59,565 nt of DNA from Clostridia bacterium. Lineage in GTDB: Bacteria; Bacillota; Clostridia; Lutisporales; Lutisporaceae. The translations under genes and the position numbers were made by a program. Under the pieces are notes generated by a model. That model did not search any database. It worked only from the letters and a program-made list of their open reading frames with translations, and was not told the origin of the DNA. The stretch spans positions 13,827 through 73,391 of the forward strand of contig JAGOLK010000002.1 in NCBI GenBank assembly GCA_017994115.1. Reading direction: 5' to 3'. Positions 18,795 to 27,834 of the stretch are shown one piece after another (the first letter of the stretch is position 1; each line of letters starts with the position of its first letter).

Positions 18795-19379
18795 TTACTT
18801 CCTCTTGACAAGGATATCATCAATAAGCCCATATTCCTTTGCTTCTGTCGCTGACATGAAATAATCCCTTTCAACATCTCTTTCTATTTTTTCTATCGGC
18901 TGTCCGGTTTTTGCACTGAGAATCTCATTTAATTTCTTGCGGCTCCTGATAAGCCTTTCTGCATATATTCCCACGTCGGTGGCCTTGCCTTGCGCTCCTC
19001 CGGAGGGCTGGTGAATCATAACCTCACTGTTTGGAAGGCAAAATCTCTTTCCTTTTGCTCCGGCTGCCAGCAGAAATGCACCCATACTTGCCGCCAAACC
19101 TACGCATATGGTAGAGACATCAGGCTTTATATACTGCATCGTATCATATATGGCAAAGCCTGCCGTTATTGATCCTCCGGGACTATTTATATAAAAATTG
19201 ATATCTTTATCCGGATCGTCAGCTTCCAGGAACAAGAGCTGCGCCACCACCAGACTTGCTGTAACATCATTGACTTCATCCCCCAGGAAAACTATCCTGT
19301 CCTTCAAAAGCCTTGAGTAAATATCGTAAGAACGTTCTCCCCTGTTAGTCTGTTCTACAACTATCGGTACCAAACTCAT
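18795..19379 (-). CDS. clpP: ClpP serine protease subunit
   Basis: 194 residues, full length. The catalytic triad is Ser98 in GLAASMGAF, His123 in MIHQPSGG and Asp172. ClpP forms a two-ring tetradecamer that degrades proteins delivered by ClpX, ClpA or ClpC. The start follows GGGAGG. It is 27 bp downstream of tig and 14 bp upstream of clpX. Confidence 0.97.
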   Translation of the reverse strand: MSLVPIVVEQTNRGERSYDIYSRLLKDRIVFLGDEVNDVTASLVVAQLLFLEADDPDKDINFYINSPGGSITAGFAIYDTMQYIKPDVSTICVGLAASMGAFLLAAGAKGKRFCLPNSEVMIHQPSGGAQGKATDVGIYAERLIRSRKKLNEILSAKTGQPIEKIERDVERDYFMSATEAKEYGLIDDILVKRK

Positions 19380-19406
19380 AGGTATCCTCCCTTTCCATGA
19401 AAATAA

Positions 19407-20693
19407 CTATATGGCCACGCTGTTATCGACAAGGAAGTCAATGGCCTTCTGGATGACTATCCCATCCTTTATATAAGTTATTTCGTCTTCTTTCAAAGTT
19501 TTCTTGAATTTTTCCAAATCCTGATTGTAATGCTTTGCCGTCTTCTCAATTTCGGCATTCAAATCTTCTTCTGTAGCAGCAATACCCTCAGCTTCTGCTA
19601 CTTTTTCCAGCACCAGCTGGCTCTTCACTCTGCTTTTTGCTGTATCTCTATATGATTCCTTTAGATTATCAATATCCATATTCATATATTTAAGATATGC
19701 TTCAAGATTCAAGCCCTGATATCTCAGCTGATAATCAAAGTCTCTCAGCATTATTCTTACTTGTGCATCTATCATTACCTCAGGAATATCAACAGTCGCA
19801 TTCTCAACAACCTTGTTTATAACTTCATCCTCATACTGCTGCTTTTCCATTCTCTTGTACTGTTCTTCCTTCTTTTTCCTTATATCTGCCTTCAGCTCAT
19901 CCAGAGTATCAAATTCGCTTACATCCTTGGCGAATTCGTCATCCAGCTCAACTAACTGTTTTTCTTTTATTTCCTTAACGGTAACCTTGAATAAGGCAGG
20001 CTTTCCTGCCAGCTCTTCACTATTATATTCTTTAGGGAATTGAACATTGACATCTATCTCTTTGCCTAACTCCGCACCAACCATCTGCTCTTCAAAACCC
20101 GGTATAAACTGTCCGGAGCCTACTTCAAGGCTAAAGTTCTCTGAAGTGCCCCCCTCAAACTGTTTATCATCAACAAAGCCCTTAAAGTCAATAATTGTTA
20201 TATCTCCATTTTTTACAGGCCTGTCGCTTACTTCTACGAGTCTGGCATTCTTTTCCCTTATTGTCTCGATTTCCTTATCCACTTCCTCATCAGTTACATT
20301 ATACTCCTTTTTTTCTGCTTCTATTCCTTTATACTGCCCCAATGCAACTTCAGGCTTCACAGTAACGACAGCCTTGAAAATCAAGCCTTTGCCGCTTTCA
20401 ATATCAACTATGTCTATATCAGGACGATCGACAGGCTCCAGATTGTGTTCCTTGACCGCCTCATCATATGCATCGGGACATATGATATTTATGGCGTCCT
20501 CATAAAACACCGCTTCACCATAATGCCTCTCTATTATTTTCCTTGGCGCTTTTCCTTTCCTGAAACCGGCTATATTGAATTTCTTGACATTCTTCAAATA
20601 TGACTTCATTATCCCTTCTTCAAGCTTTTCAGCCGATACTGATATCTCCAATGTCGCAACATTGTTTTCAAGTTTCTCCAATTTTGAGTTCAT
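19407..20693 (-). CDS. tig: Trigger factor, ribosome-associated chaperone
   Basis: 428 residues. The N-terminal ribosome-binding domain carries the signature FNIAGFRKGKAPRKIIE. The FKBP-like PPIase domain covers roughly 150-245 (GDITIIDFKGFVDDKQFEGG, FIPGFEEQMVGAELG), and the rest is the helical chaperone domain. The start follows AAGGAGG. It is first in tig-clpP-clpX. Confidence 0.95.
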   Translation of the reverse strand: MNSKLEKLENNVATLEISVSAEKLEEGIMKSYLKNVKKFNIAGFRKGKAPRKIIERHYGEAVFYEDAINIICPDAYDEAVKEHNLEPVDRPDIDIVDIESGKGLIFKAVVTVKPEVALGQYKGIEAEKKEYNVTDEEVDKEIETIREKNARLVEVSDRPVKNGDITIIDFKGFVDDKQFEGGTSENFSLEVGSGQFIPGFEEQMVGAELGKEIDVNVQFPKEYNSEELAGKPALFKVTVKEIKEKQLVELDDEFAKDVSEFDTLDELKADIRKKKEEQYKRMEKQQYEDEVINKVVENATVDIPEVMIDAQVRIMLRDFDYQLRYQGLNLEAYLKYMNMDIDNLKESYRDTAKSRVKSQLVLEKVAEAEGIAATEEDLNAEIEKTAKHYNQDLEKFKKTLKEDEITYIKDGIVIQKAIDFLVDNSVAI

Positions 20694-20791
20694 GTGTTTC
20701 CTCCTTAATTATGTAATAGTGTATTTTCGTCATAAACTGTACAAAACACTATAATCCATTTGCAAACATTAATTGTTGCTTAATCCCCTAT

Positions 20792-20819
20792 ATTATAACA
20801 TAACTGTTACCTTAATCAA
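20792..20819 (-). promoter_or_regulatory. Probable sigma-A promoter of tig-clpP-clpX
   Basis: On the minus strand TTGATT and TATAAT are separated by 16 bp, about 100 bp before the tig start. No CtsR heptad or CIRCE element was seen, unlike the hsp20 promoter in this window. Confidence 0.5.
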
Positions 20820-20838
20820 CTTTTTTTGAATTTTTCTG

Positions 20839-21756
20839 TTATTCCACTGCAGACTCAAGTATGCACACGGTTTTGCTGCAGGTATCAATTGATACCTCTG
20901 CGCCTATGGGAACTGTGAAGTTAGGCTTGCAGTGCCCTATTTTCAAGCCTTTCAGAACAGGCTTGCCCAAACCCTTGAAAATGTCTTCAAAAACCTCTTC
21001 AAGGCTGAGGCTCTTTTCAGGTTCCTCCGGCTCCGAGTTCCCCCAATCCCCCAGTATAATTCCTGCAGCACTCTTAAGCTTGCCGGCCAGCTTGAGCTGT
21101 GTCAGCATCCGGTCTACACTATAGGGCTCCTCAAATACATCCTCCAGCAGCAATATCCTGTTTTGGGTATCCACTTCGTAAGGCGTACCCAGAGAAGCTG
21201 CAACTATTGAAAGATTGCCCCCCGCCAATTTACCCGATGCTTTTCCCTCTTCTACAACCTCGGGAGTTACAGGATTCGGCAGCTCTCCTGCGGGTTCGGT
21301 ACTTTCCAGAATGCTTTTCATTGCTCTCTTTGTACGCTTTTCCAGCCCCCCTGCAAAATCTCCTCCCATAGGGCCATGAAAAGTAATAAGCCCGCACTTC
21401 TGGCAAATTGCATTAAGTAAGGCTGTAATATCACTATAACCCATGAATATTTTAGGGTTATTGCAAATCCTTTCGAAGTCCACCAGGTCCAGTATGCGTT
21501 GTGAGCCATAGCCTCCCCTTAAACAGAATATAGCACTTATCTCATCATCCGCAAACATATCATTGATGTCGGAAGCCCTCAATTCATCCGTCCCTGCCAG
21601 ATACCCCCTGCTGCTGTATACCGATTTGCCTGCCTTGACTTTATATCCCATATCGGTTAAATGTTTGATTGCCCTTTCTGCTTTTGAGGGCTCCGATGGA
21701 CTTGCGGGAGCCACTATGCCTATTGTATCTCCGGCTTTTAGTCTTTTTGCTTTCAT
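20839..21756 (-). CDS. LD-carboxypeptidase, S66 family (LdcA/MccF-like)
   Basis: 305 residues from the ATG at 21756 behind AAGAGGTG. Family motifs are GDTIGIVAPASP, FCLRGGYGSQRILD, the nucleophile serine in FMGYSDITAL, and GGNLSIVAASLGTPYEVD, with a Glu/His pair expected near the C-terminus (LKIGHCKPNFTVPIGA). The family removes the terminal D-Ala from muropeptide tetrapeptides during cell-wall recycling, or cleaves microcin C7-like adducts. There is no signal peptide, so it acts in the cytosol. It is monocistronic. Confidence 0.9.
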   Translation of the reverse strand: MKAKRLKAGDTIGIVAPASPSEPSKAERAIKHLTDMGYKVKAGKSVYSSRGYLAGTDELRASDINDMFADDEISAIFCLRGGYGSQRILDLVDFERICNNPKIFMGYSDITALLNAICQKCGLITFHGPMGGDFAGGLEKRTKRAMKSILESTEPAGELPNPVTPEVVEEGKASGKLAGGNLSIVAASLGTPYEVDTQNRILLLEDVFEEPYSVDRMLTQLKLAGKLKSAAGIILGDWGNSEPEEPEKSLSLEEVFEDIFKGLGKPVLKGLKIGHCKPNFTVPIGAEVSIDTCSKTVCILESAVE

Positions 21757-22014
21757 AATAAACACCTCTTAACGGTTTGATACAATTTTATCCTAAAATC
21801 ATTCTCTCTCGGACCACAGATACTGCCTCCCGAGTCTTTATCCCACTAATATAGTGTAATCAAAAAGATGAAATATGTGAATAGAATAAAAGGAGGATTC
21901 TATGTATAGCATTTAAATGTACATACCTATGTGAAATAATACCAAAAAAACTATCTTATATCTATATTATAACAAAAATGTATCTGCCGATGCACTTAAT
22001 TTGCAAGAAAACAA

Positions 22015-22042
22015 TAGCGTTCCGCATTATTGCGGAACGCTA
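22015..22042 (-). terminator. Intrinsic terminator after the YhcN-like gene
   Basis: TAGCGTTCCGCA and TGCGGAACGCTA form a perfect 12-bp stem with a TTAT loop, followed on the minus strand by TTGTTTTCTT. Confidence 0.88.
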
Positions 22043-22054
22043 CTGAATCCATTA

Positions 22055-22735
22055 CTACTGCAGTCTTTCCGGAGTTAGCCCCCTTACAAGCTCGTTAAGC
22101 TCGTTTCTGAAGTTATCTCCTAAATTACCGTTTCCGGCACCATCGCTGATTCTTCTCAACCTTTCAAAGAAATTTGTGTCAGTGCTGACATATACAGTCT
22201 GAATCTGCGGATTAGCTGCTTTTACCTTCTGGGCACACTGTCGTTTTACCGCTGACAGATCGTTTGCATTTCCGTAGGCGATATTTCTGCCGGTAAGATC
22301 ACCATCAGTATCTACGCCTATATAGCATGTGTTGCCCGATATGACGCAAGTTGCATTATCGACACCGGGCACTGCTTCACAGGCTCTTGCAAGTCTCTGG
22401 GCTTGGGTTGTATTAAGCCTTGTATTGTTCATTCCTACGTTAGGAGAATAATTGCTGCCTCCCATGTTCCTGTAGTCATTTCCATATCCCCCATACATGC
22501 CGTTGTTATAGCCGCCATAGCCGCCATAACCTCCGTAATATGAAGGGAATTCACCATATCCGGTGTCATAGGGATTTGTGGTGCTGGGTCCAATTCCTGT
22601 ATATGTGCCGGTACGGCCTGCAGTATCCTGCCCCGGCTGTGCCGGTGTCTGAAGAGGCCTTCTTGCAGCACAGGCGCTAAACATCAATGCAAAACACAAT
22701 ACCAAGGCCATTATTACGATATTTTTTCTTCTCAT
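22055..22735 (-). CDS. YhcN/YlaJ-family sporulation lipoprotein
   Basis: 226 residues with a lipobox (LMFSAC). A Gly/Tyr-rich low-complexity stretch (YYGGYGGYGGYNNGMYGGYG, about 66-85) links to a C-terminal YhcN domain: AQRLARACEAVPGVDNATCVISGNTCYIGVD and later VKRQCAQKVKAANPQIQTVYVSTD. These lipoproteins are associated with the spore inner membrane or cortex in bacilli. It has its own terminator and an unusual long palindrome in the 5' untranslated region. Confidence 0.85.
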   Translation of the reverse strand: MRRKNIVIMALVLCFALMFSACAARRPLQTPAQPGQDTAGRTGTYTGIGPSTTNPYDTGYGEFPSYYGGYGGYGGYNNGMYGGYGNDYRNMGGSNYSPNVGMNNTRLNTTQAQRLARACEAVPGVDNATCVISGNTCYIGVDTDGDLTGRNIAYGNANDLSAVKRQCAQKVKAANPQIQTVYVSTDTNFFERLRRISDGAGNGNLGDNFRNELNELVRGLTPERLQ

Positions 22736-22753
22736 AGGCTGTTATTCCTCCAT

Positions 22754-22799
22754 ATTTTTTATTGTATAGGAAAGCGTACTTTCCTATACAATAAAAAAT
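22754..22799. repeat. Perfect 46-bp palindrome upstream of the YhcN-like gene
   Basis: A 21-bp inverted repeat (left arm ATTTTTTATTGTATAGGAAA plus G) with a CGTA spacer. The arms have U's on the 5' side and A's on the 3' side on both strands, so it is not an ordinary terminator. It lies 19 bp before the start codon region and could be a 5'UTR hairpin, a protein-binding dyad or the residue of a small inverted-repeat element. Confidence 0.6.
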
Positions 22800-22880
22800 C
22801 TGAGATAGCCCATCACAAGCTGCCTTCTCTTTTAGTTCTGCGTTAATATTTTTTGCTTAAATAATAATAATATTAAGAAA

Positions 22881-22905
22881 AAAAGCTGCAATTAATGCAG
22901 CTTTT
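22881..22905 (-). terminator. Intrinsic terminator after the nucleoside kinase gene
   Basis: AAAAGCTGCA and TGCAGCTTTT form a 10-bp stem with a 5-nt loop, continuing into TTTCTTAATATT on the minus strand. Confidence 0.85.
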
Positions 22906-22920
22906 GGATGTCAACCGGTT

Positions 22921-24579
22921 TTATTTAAAAAAACAGCTATCGCCAATGAATTCTCTCAGTATTGAATTGGAAGGAATTGCATTCATATCTGCTTCCAGGA
23001 AGTATTGCAAAAATTTCTTAATTCTCTTTGCTTCAATATACTCATGTACTCCGTTGTCAATCTTCTCAAGCAGCGGCAGTGCAATCTGATTTAACATAGA
23101 CAGCTCATACACCAGGGATGAGTTGAACATAACATCCGCCTCCTCCTGGAAGGGATAAATGTATTTTTCCTCACCTCTTCTTACTGAATCCCACCGCTTA
23201 ATTGTGGAAAGCGCATCGGCGGATCTGAACTGGTAATCCCTTACTATACGTCTTATGAGCCTTAAATCGGATGTGGGAATCCTGTTATGGTCATCTATGC
23301 TGAGATGCGTAAGGGCACTAATATATATCTTGAACTTCTGCTCCTTCGGGATGCACTGTGTGAGCATTTCATTCAGCCCATGTATTCCCTCCACCACCAG
23401 AATCTGTTCTTTACCTATTTTCAGTTTTCTGCCTTTCCATTCCCTGTTTCCCGTATGGAAGTTAAATACCGGCATTTCCACTTCTTCACCATTGATAAGC
23501 CTCATAATGACATCGTTAAAGGTTACAACATCAATTGCATCTATAGTTTCAAAATCATATTCGCCATCCTCACCTATAGGGGTATCCTCCCTGTTCTTGA
23601 AAAAGTCATCTATGGATATTGCTACCGGCTTCAGTCCGTTTACCCTAAGCTGAACAGACAGCCGCTCCGCAAAGGTTGTTTTACCCGAGGATGACGGGCC
23701 CGCAATGAGCACAAGCTTTTTATTTCCTGAAGCAACAATCATATCCGCAATCTGTGCAATCTTTTTTTCATGAAGCCCTTCCGCAACTCGTATCACGTCA
23801 TTTATTCTGCCGTCCATGATTGCATCATTCAGATGGCTGATATTCTCCAGCTCCAGAATCTTCCCCCATTCTTCAAACTCTCTGAATATGCTGAAGAGTT
23901 TCTTCTGCTCCTTGAACTCAGGCAGCTTATTGGGCTCTGACCTTTCCGGATATCTAAGGATAAGTCCCGGTCCATTGGCTTTCAGTTCAAAAATCTTGAG
24001 ATATCCGGTGGAAGGAACCATATAGCCATAGAAATAATCATAATGTCCGTGACAGCTGTAAATATTTATATGCTTTTTCTTTCGATACCTTATCAGGTTT
24101 ACCTTATCAAACTGCTGAGTTCGTGTAAAAATTCCGATAGCCTCGGTACTGGTCATCTTCCTTTTAACAAAGGGTATATCCATATTCCGGAATTCCCGCA
24201 TTTTCTCTTCAATTCTTGCAATATCTTCCCCTGTCAATGGCTTATCCTTATGAACCTCGCAATAAAGGCCCTTGCTGAGGGAATGCTCTACCGTAACCCT
24301 GCAGTCTTTAAAGACCTCCTTTGCCGCAATTATAAAAAGAAAAGCCAAACTCCTGGAGTAAAACCTGTTCCCATACACAGTAGTCCTGTCGATGAACTGC
24401 AGGCTGCAGTCCTGCCGCAGCTCAACCCACAACTCCTTTAGTTCATTATTTACTATTGCTCCGACTATATCTGAATTAAAATGCTGCTGAAAATCTTTTG
24501 CAATCTCCTGAAGCTTCATACCCTTGGGATATTCGCATTTAGTATTATCGGGGAATGTCAGAGTTATCATTTCTTGCAT
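22921..24579 (-). CDS. TGS-domain nucleoside (uridine) kinase
   Basis: 552 residues from the ATG at 24579, 8 nt after GGAGG. The N-terminus is a TGS domain (ITLTFPDNTKCEYPKGMKLQEIA) followed by a threonyl-tRNA-synthetase-like SAD module (EHSLSKGLYCEVH). The C-terminal half is a uridine-kinase/PRK domain with Walker A LIAGPSSSGKTTFAERL, SIDDFFKNREDTP and VEGIHGLN. This fused architecture is common in Clostridia and Thermotoga and is annotated as nucleoside kinase. It probably phosphorylates uridine or cytidine; the TGS module may regulate. Confidence 0.87.
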   Translation of the reverse strand: MQEMITLTFPDNTKCEYPKGMKLQEIAKDFQQHFNSDIVGAIVNNELKELWVELRQDCSLQFIDRTTVYGNRFYSRSLAFLFIIAAKEVFKDCRVTVEHSLSKGLYCEVHKDKPLTGEDIARIEEKMREFRNMDIPFVKRKMTSTEAIGIFTRTQQFDKVNLIRYRKKKHINIYSCHGHYDYFYGYMVPSTGYLKIFELKANGPGLILRYPERSEPNKLPEFKEQKKLFSIFREFEEWGKILELENISHLNDAIMDGRINDVIRVAEGLHEKKIAQIADMIVASGNKKLVLIAGPSSSGKTTFAERLSVQLRVNGLKPVAISIDDFFKNREDTPIGEDGEYDFETIDAIDVVTFNDVIMRLINGEEVEMPVFNFHTGNREWKGRKLKIGKEQILVVEGIHGLNEMLTQCIPKEQKFKIYISALTHLSIDDHNRIPTSDLRLIRRIVRDYQFRSADALSTIKRWDSVRRGEEKYIYPFQEEADVMFNSSLVYELSMLNQIALPLLEKIDNGVHEYIEAKRIKKFLQYFLEADMNAIPSNSILREFIGDSCFFK

Positions 24580-24895
24580 AACCAAAACCTCCAATCGTGT
24601 TTTACGCACTAAACACATTACATTGAATCTATATAGATGATTATATCATAAATTCTTCAAAATTTATGACATCCGTCCATGTGCATTTTACGAGGCAAAT
24701 AATCAAACGGGCTTTTAGACAAATATATAATAATTGCTTTTATTATACCTCAATTTTGCTATATTAACTAAAATATAGCAATTCCTTATTCAAATTACGA
24801 AAGTTTTATAATACAATATATATATATTGCGGATATTGTATTACAGTGATTAAAGCACTAAATACCGTATTATTAAAATGAAAGGTGGGTCATGT

Positions 24896-25738
24896 ATGCT
24901 TAATTACAAAATAGTCGGCAATGCCATGCAGCAAGTAGTTGTCGAACTTGGGGCAGACCAGACAATGTACAGCGAGGCAGGAAAATTCCTGTGGAAAACC
25001 GACAATATGAAGTTTGAGACTTCCTTCAACGTAGGTGACAAAAAAGGGCACTTCGAAGAAAAAAGCGGCGGAGGCTTTATGGGCAAGTTCATGGATACCG
25101 CTGTAACGGTGGGCAAAAGAAAGCTTGCAGGAGAATCCGCAGCTTTTCAGGTATTTAATGTAACCCATGGAGAGAGCGGGTTGGTAACCTTCTCCCAGAC
25201 TATTCCGGGAGAGATAAAAGCAATAAACATTGAAGATTTCGGCGTGCTGTACGTTCAGAAGGACGGCTTCCTGGCTGCAGAAAATACTGTAGACTTTGAT
25301 ATCGCACTTACAAAAAAAATAGGAGCCGGATTCTTCGGCGGTGAAGGCTTCATATTGGAAAAATTCAGTGATGTAGGAACCCTTTTCATTGGCGCCTGCG
25401 GTAATTTCATAGAAATCAATCCCGCGGATTACGGCGGAAAAATACAGATAGACACCGGTGCTTTGGTTGCTTTTGATAAAAATATTGACTATGACATTGA
25501 ATGGGTAGGCGGAAGTGTGGGGCAGGTTGCAAAGAACCTTCTGTTCGGCGGTGAAGGCCTTTTCCTTGCAACTCTTTCAGGAAACGGAAAAGTATTAATC
25601 CAAAGCATGAACATCACATCCCTTGCCAGAACACTTTTCAGAAACGCAACAAAATCCTCGCCTGAGGACAGAAGCAGCGGCAAAATGCTTGGAGGACTCG
25701 GAAGCTTGCTGGGTGAATTAGGCGGAGACAAGTTCTAA
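24896..25738 (+). CDS. AIM24 / TIGR00266-family protein
   Basis: 280 residues from the ATG behind GGTGGG. It has the glycine-rich all-beta character of the family: MQQVVVELGADQTMYSEAGKFLWKT, GESGLVTFSQTIPGEIKAI and a C-terminal FGGEGLFLATLSGNGKVLIQSM. AIM24-type proteins are found in all domains of life; the molecular role is unresolved. The gene stands alone with 300 bp of AT-rich DNA upstream holding no other gene. Confidence 0.85.
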   Translation: MLNYKIVGNAMQQVVVELGADQTMYSEAGKFLWKTDNMKFETSFNVGDKKGHFEEKSGGGFMGKFMDTAVTVGKRKLAGESAAFQVFNVTHGESGLVTFSQTIPGEIKAINIEDFGVLYVQKDGFLAAENTVDFDIALTKKIGAGFFGGEGFILEKFSDVGTLFIGACGNFIEINPADYGGKIQIDTGALVAFDKNIDYDIEWVGGSVGQVAKNLLFGGEGLFLATLSGNGKVLIQSMNITSLARTLFRNATKSSPEDRSSGKMLGGLGSLLGELGGDKF

Positions 25739-25887
25739 TAATTAGTATACATAAAGTGCTCCAAAGTTGTAAACATTTTGTAACAACTGGCTTCAGACTA
25801 TATCTTTATGTATCCTTATTGAATATAATAGGAATATAGATAGTAATAAGTGCTATTACTCTTTATTCCTCCCCCTCATTTTAAAGA

Positions 25888-25921
25888 ATGCGACATTTAT
25901 AGGAGACTATAAATGTCGCAT
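25888..25921. repeat. Perfect 15-bp hairpin sharing the repeat terminus ATGCGACAT
   Basis: A 15-bp stem beginning ATGCGACATTTATAG with a GAGA loop. No U-tract follows on either strand, arguing against a terminator. The outer ATGCGACAT matches the terminal inverted repeat of the element at 36229 (AATGCGACATA), so this may be a minimal derivative of that family. The rest of the 25739-26026 interval shows nothing else. Confidence 0.55.
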
Positions 25922-26026
25922 ATTGTTTGCCCTTCTTCCACATCATTTGCATTTACATTTCCCTGATTATTATATATATTATACCTTGAAAGATTGTTTC
26001 GCAGATTATATAAAAGGAGAATACAG

Positions 26027-26749
26027 ATGACAGATACTATTCTTTTTGATTTGGACGGAACCTTATTGCCCCTGGATATGGAGAAGTTCACTAAGATATA
26101 CTTCTATGAAATGGGACATATGTTCAAGGATATGATAGCCCCGAAGCTGCTTGCCAAGCATATATGGACTGCTACTTTAGAGATGGTGGGCAATACTGAA
26201 TACAAAACAAACGAAGAGGTGTTCATGGATTGCTTTTCAAAGCTTATTGACGGTGATATCAACAGGTACAAGGAGCGGTTCGATTATTTCTATGATACCC
26301 TGTTCCATAAAACAAAAGAGGCTGCTGAAAGACAATCATTAATAATTGAAAGTATATCAATCCTCAAGAAGAAAAACTACAAGCTTGTAGTTGCAACCAA
26401 TCCGTTGTTTCCCCGCAAAGCGATACATCATAGGATTGAATGGGCAGGGCTTGATCTGAAAGATTTTGAATACATAACTTCATATGAAGACAATCATTTC
26501 TGCAAACCCCAGCCTGAATTCTACAAGGAGGTGCTGGATATCATAGGCAAGAGGCCTGAGCAGTGCTTGATGGTCGGAAATGATGTTCAGGAAGATCTTA
26601 TAGCTCTTAAGCTCGGGATCAAAACCTTTCTGATAAAGAATAATATGATTCATAGGACAGAAGAAGCGTTTACCAGTACTTATGAAGGAAATTACGAGGA
26701 TTTTTACAGCTTTGTTAAAGAACTTCCCGATGTCAGACGCTCTTCCTGA
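26027..26749 (+). CDS. HAD-superfamily hydrolase
   Basis: 240 residues from the ATG behind AAAAGGAG. HAD motifs are ILFDLDGTLLPLD (nucleophile Asp8, acid Asp10), VVATNP (motif II Thr), CKPQPEFY (motif III Lys) and MVGNDVQEDLIALKLG (motif IV). A helical cap lies between motifs I and II, as in phosphoglycolate-phosphatase-like C1-cap members. The substrate is unknown. It overlaps the 3' end of the convergent CPBP-like gene by 17 bp. Confidence 0.88.
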   Translation: MTDTILFDLDGTLLPLDMEKFTKIYFYEMGHMFKDMIAPKLLAKHIWTATLEMVGNTEYKTNEEVFMDCFSKLIDGDINRYKERFDYFYDTLFHKTKEAAERQSLIIESISILKKKNYKLVVATNPLFPRKAIHHRIEWAGLDLKDFEYITSYEDNHFCKPQPEFYKEVLDIIGKRPEQCLMVGNDVQEDLIALKLGIKTFLIKNNMIHRTEEAFTSTYEGNYEDFYSFVKELPDVRRSS

Positions 26750-27527
26750 CTATGGCCTTTATTGCCCAAACAAAAGGTATGAGACAAATTGCAGCCACTA
26801 TAATAAAATGAAAATTGCCATAATAGGATTTAAATAAGGAAATAAAATTATTATAGAAATGTGCCAGAAAACTTATCCAAATGTTACCTGTATATAAGGT
26901 GGCGAAGAACACAGGTATATAAGATATTCCAATAAGAAGTGCAGTTTTTAGCCCCCAGCCGATAGAATGCAGGATTCCGAAAATCAAAGCCGCTAGGAGT
27001 ATGCTGACAATGAGCCTGATATTACCGGAAAATTTCATTTTATTAAAAGCTAAAGAAACCAGAAGCAGATTGATCAGTTCTTCTGTAAAAGCTACAAAAG
27101 GCAAGGTTATAATCTTCGCAAAAAGCTCAATAGGGTCACTTACCGCCACACTCATCTTCTGAAGGGCTTCGGGGAAAATTCCTGATGCAATCAGCAAATT
27201 GTTTATTGCACCAATAAGAGACATCAAAAAAATCGGATAGATAAGTATTATGTCCGGTTTGTATCCGATAAAACGGGGAAGTATCTTATTCTCCTTCGGA
27301 AAGCTCAAGTATCTTTTTATATCCTTGAAAAGTATAAGGCACAAGGCCAGCAGAGAAGCGTAGAATAAAATTCCGAAAAAAACAGCATATAAACGGCTTG
27401 TCTTCATATTAACAAAATAAAGACACAAAACCGTCCAAAAGAGCACTATTGCGCTCTTTGGCAGGCTTATGCCATCATAAATATTCTTTTCCAATTCTTT
27501 ATAAATTTTATCCGGTATTTTTCTCAT
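26733..27527 (-). CDS. CPBP-like membrane protein (degenerate EExxxR motif)
   Basis: 264 residues from the ATG at 27527, 9 nt after GAGG. About seven hydrophobic segments. The CPBP signature is partly kept: VAFTEELINLLLVSL supplies the EE pair, but the Arg of EExxxR is missing. ALIFGILHSIGWG and FLAHFYNNF supply the two histidines. Protease function is therefore doubtful. It is monocistronic upstream of tRNA-Lys on the same strand order. Confidence 0.65.
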   Translation of the reverse strand: MRKIPDKIYKELEKNIYDGISLPKSAIVLFWTVLCLYFVNMKTSRLYAVFFGILFYASLLALCLILFKDIKRYLSFPKENKILPRFIGYKPDIILIYPIFLMSLIGAINNLLIASGIFPEALQKMSVAVSDPIELFAKIITLPFVAFTEELINLLLVSLAFNKMKFSGNIRLIVSILLAALIFGILHSIGWGLKTALLIGISYIPVFFATLYTGNIWISFLAHFYNNFISLFKSYYGNFHFIIVAAICLIPFVWAIKAIVRKSV

Positions 27528-27618
27528 GAACACATGCCTCATATTCATAATAATACTTGACCTGATTGGCTTTCACTTATCATATTATATCATAAATCCG
27601 CAAGTATCTAATAAAAAA

Positions 27619-27640
27619 ACACTGCAAACCGTTGCAGTGT
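27619..27640 (-). terminator. Intrinsic terminator after tRNA-Lys
   Basis: ACACTGCAA and TTGCAGTGT (9 bp, 4-nt loop) followed on the minus strand by a T6 run (complement of 27613-27618), directly downstream of the tRNA. Confidence 0.88.
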
Positions 27641-27653
27641 CTATATTCTTTGA

Positions 27654-27729
27654 TGGTGCGCCATCAGGGACTCGAACCCGGGACCCATTGATTAAGAGTC
27701 AATTGCTCTACCAACTGAGCTAATGGCGC
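27654..27729 (-). tRNA. tRNA-Lys (anticodon CUU), CCA encoded
   Basis: On the minus strand the acceptor arm GCGCCAT pairs with ATGGCGC, then discriminator A and an encoded CCA (27654-27656). The D-arm is GCTCAGTTGGTAGAGC, the anticodon loop CTCTTAA with anticodon CTT, and the T-arm CCGGGTTCGAGTCC. All arms are intact. A terminator follows immediately. Confidence 0.96.
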
Positions 27730-27834
27730 ACGTTTCGTCTATTCTGTTCTCAATCGACTTTATCATTATACAAAAGAAAATTATCTGTGTCAACATGTTA
27801 TTATTGGATTAAATTTTAATTTTTTCGGGATGAT

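Noticed and set aside
21889..21916. AGGAGG followed by a four-codon ORF (ATG TAT AGC ATT TAA)
   Set aside because: A good ribosome site but nothing follows it on the plus strand, so it cannot be a leader for a gene here.
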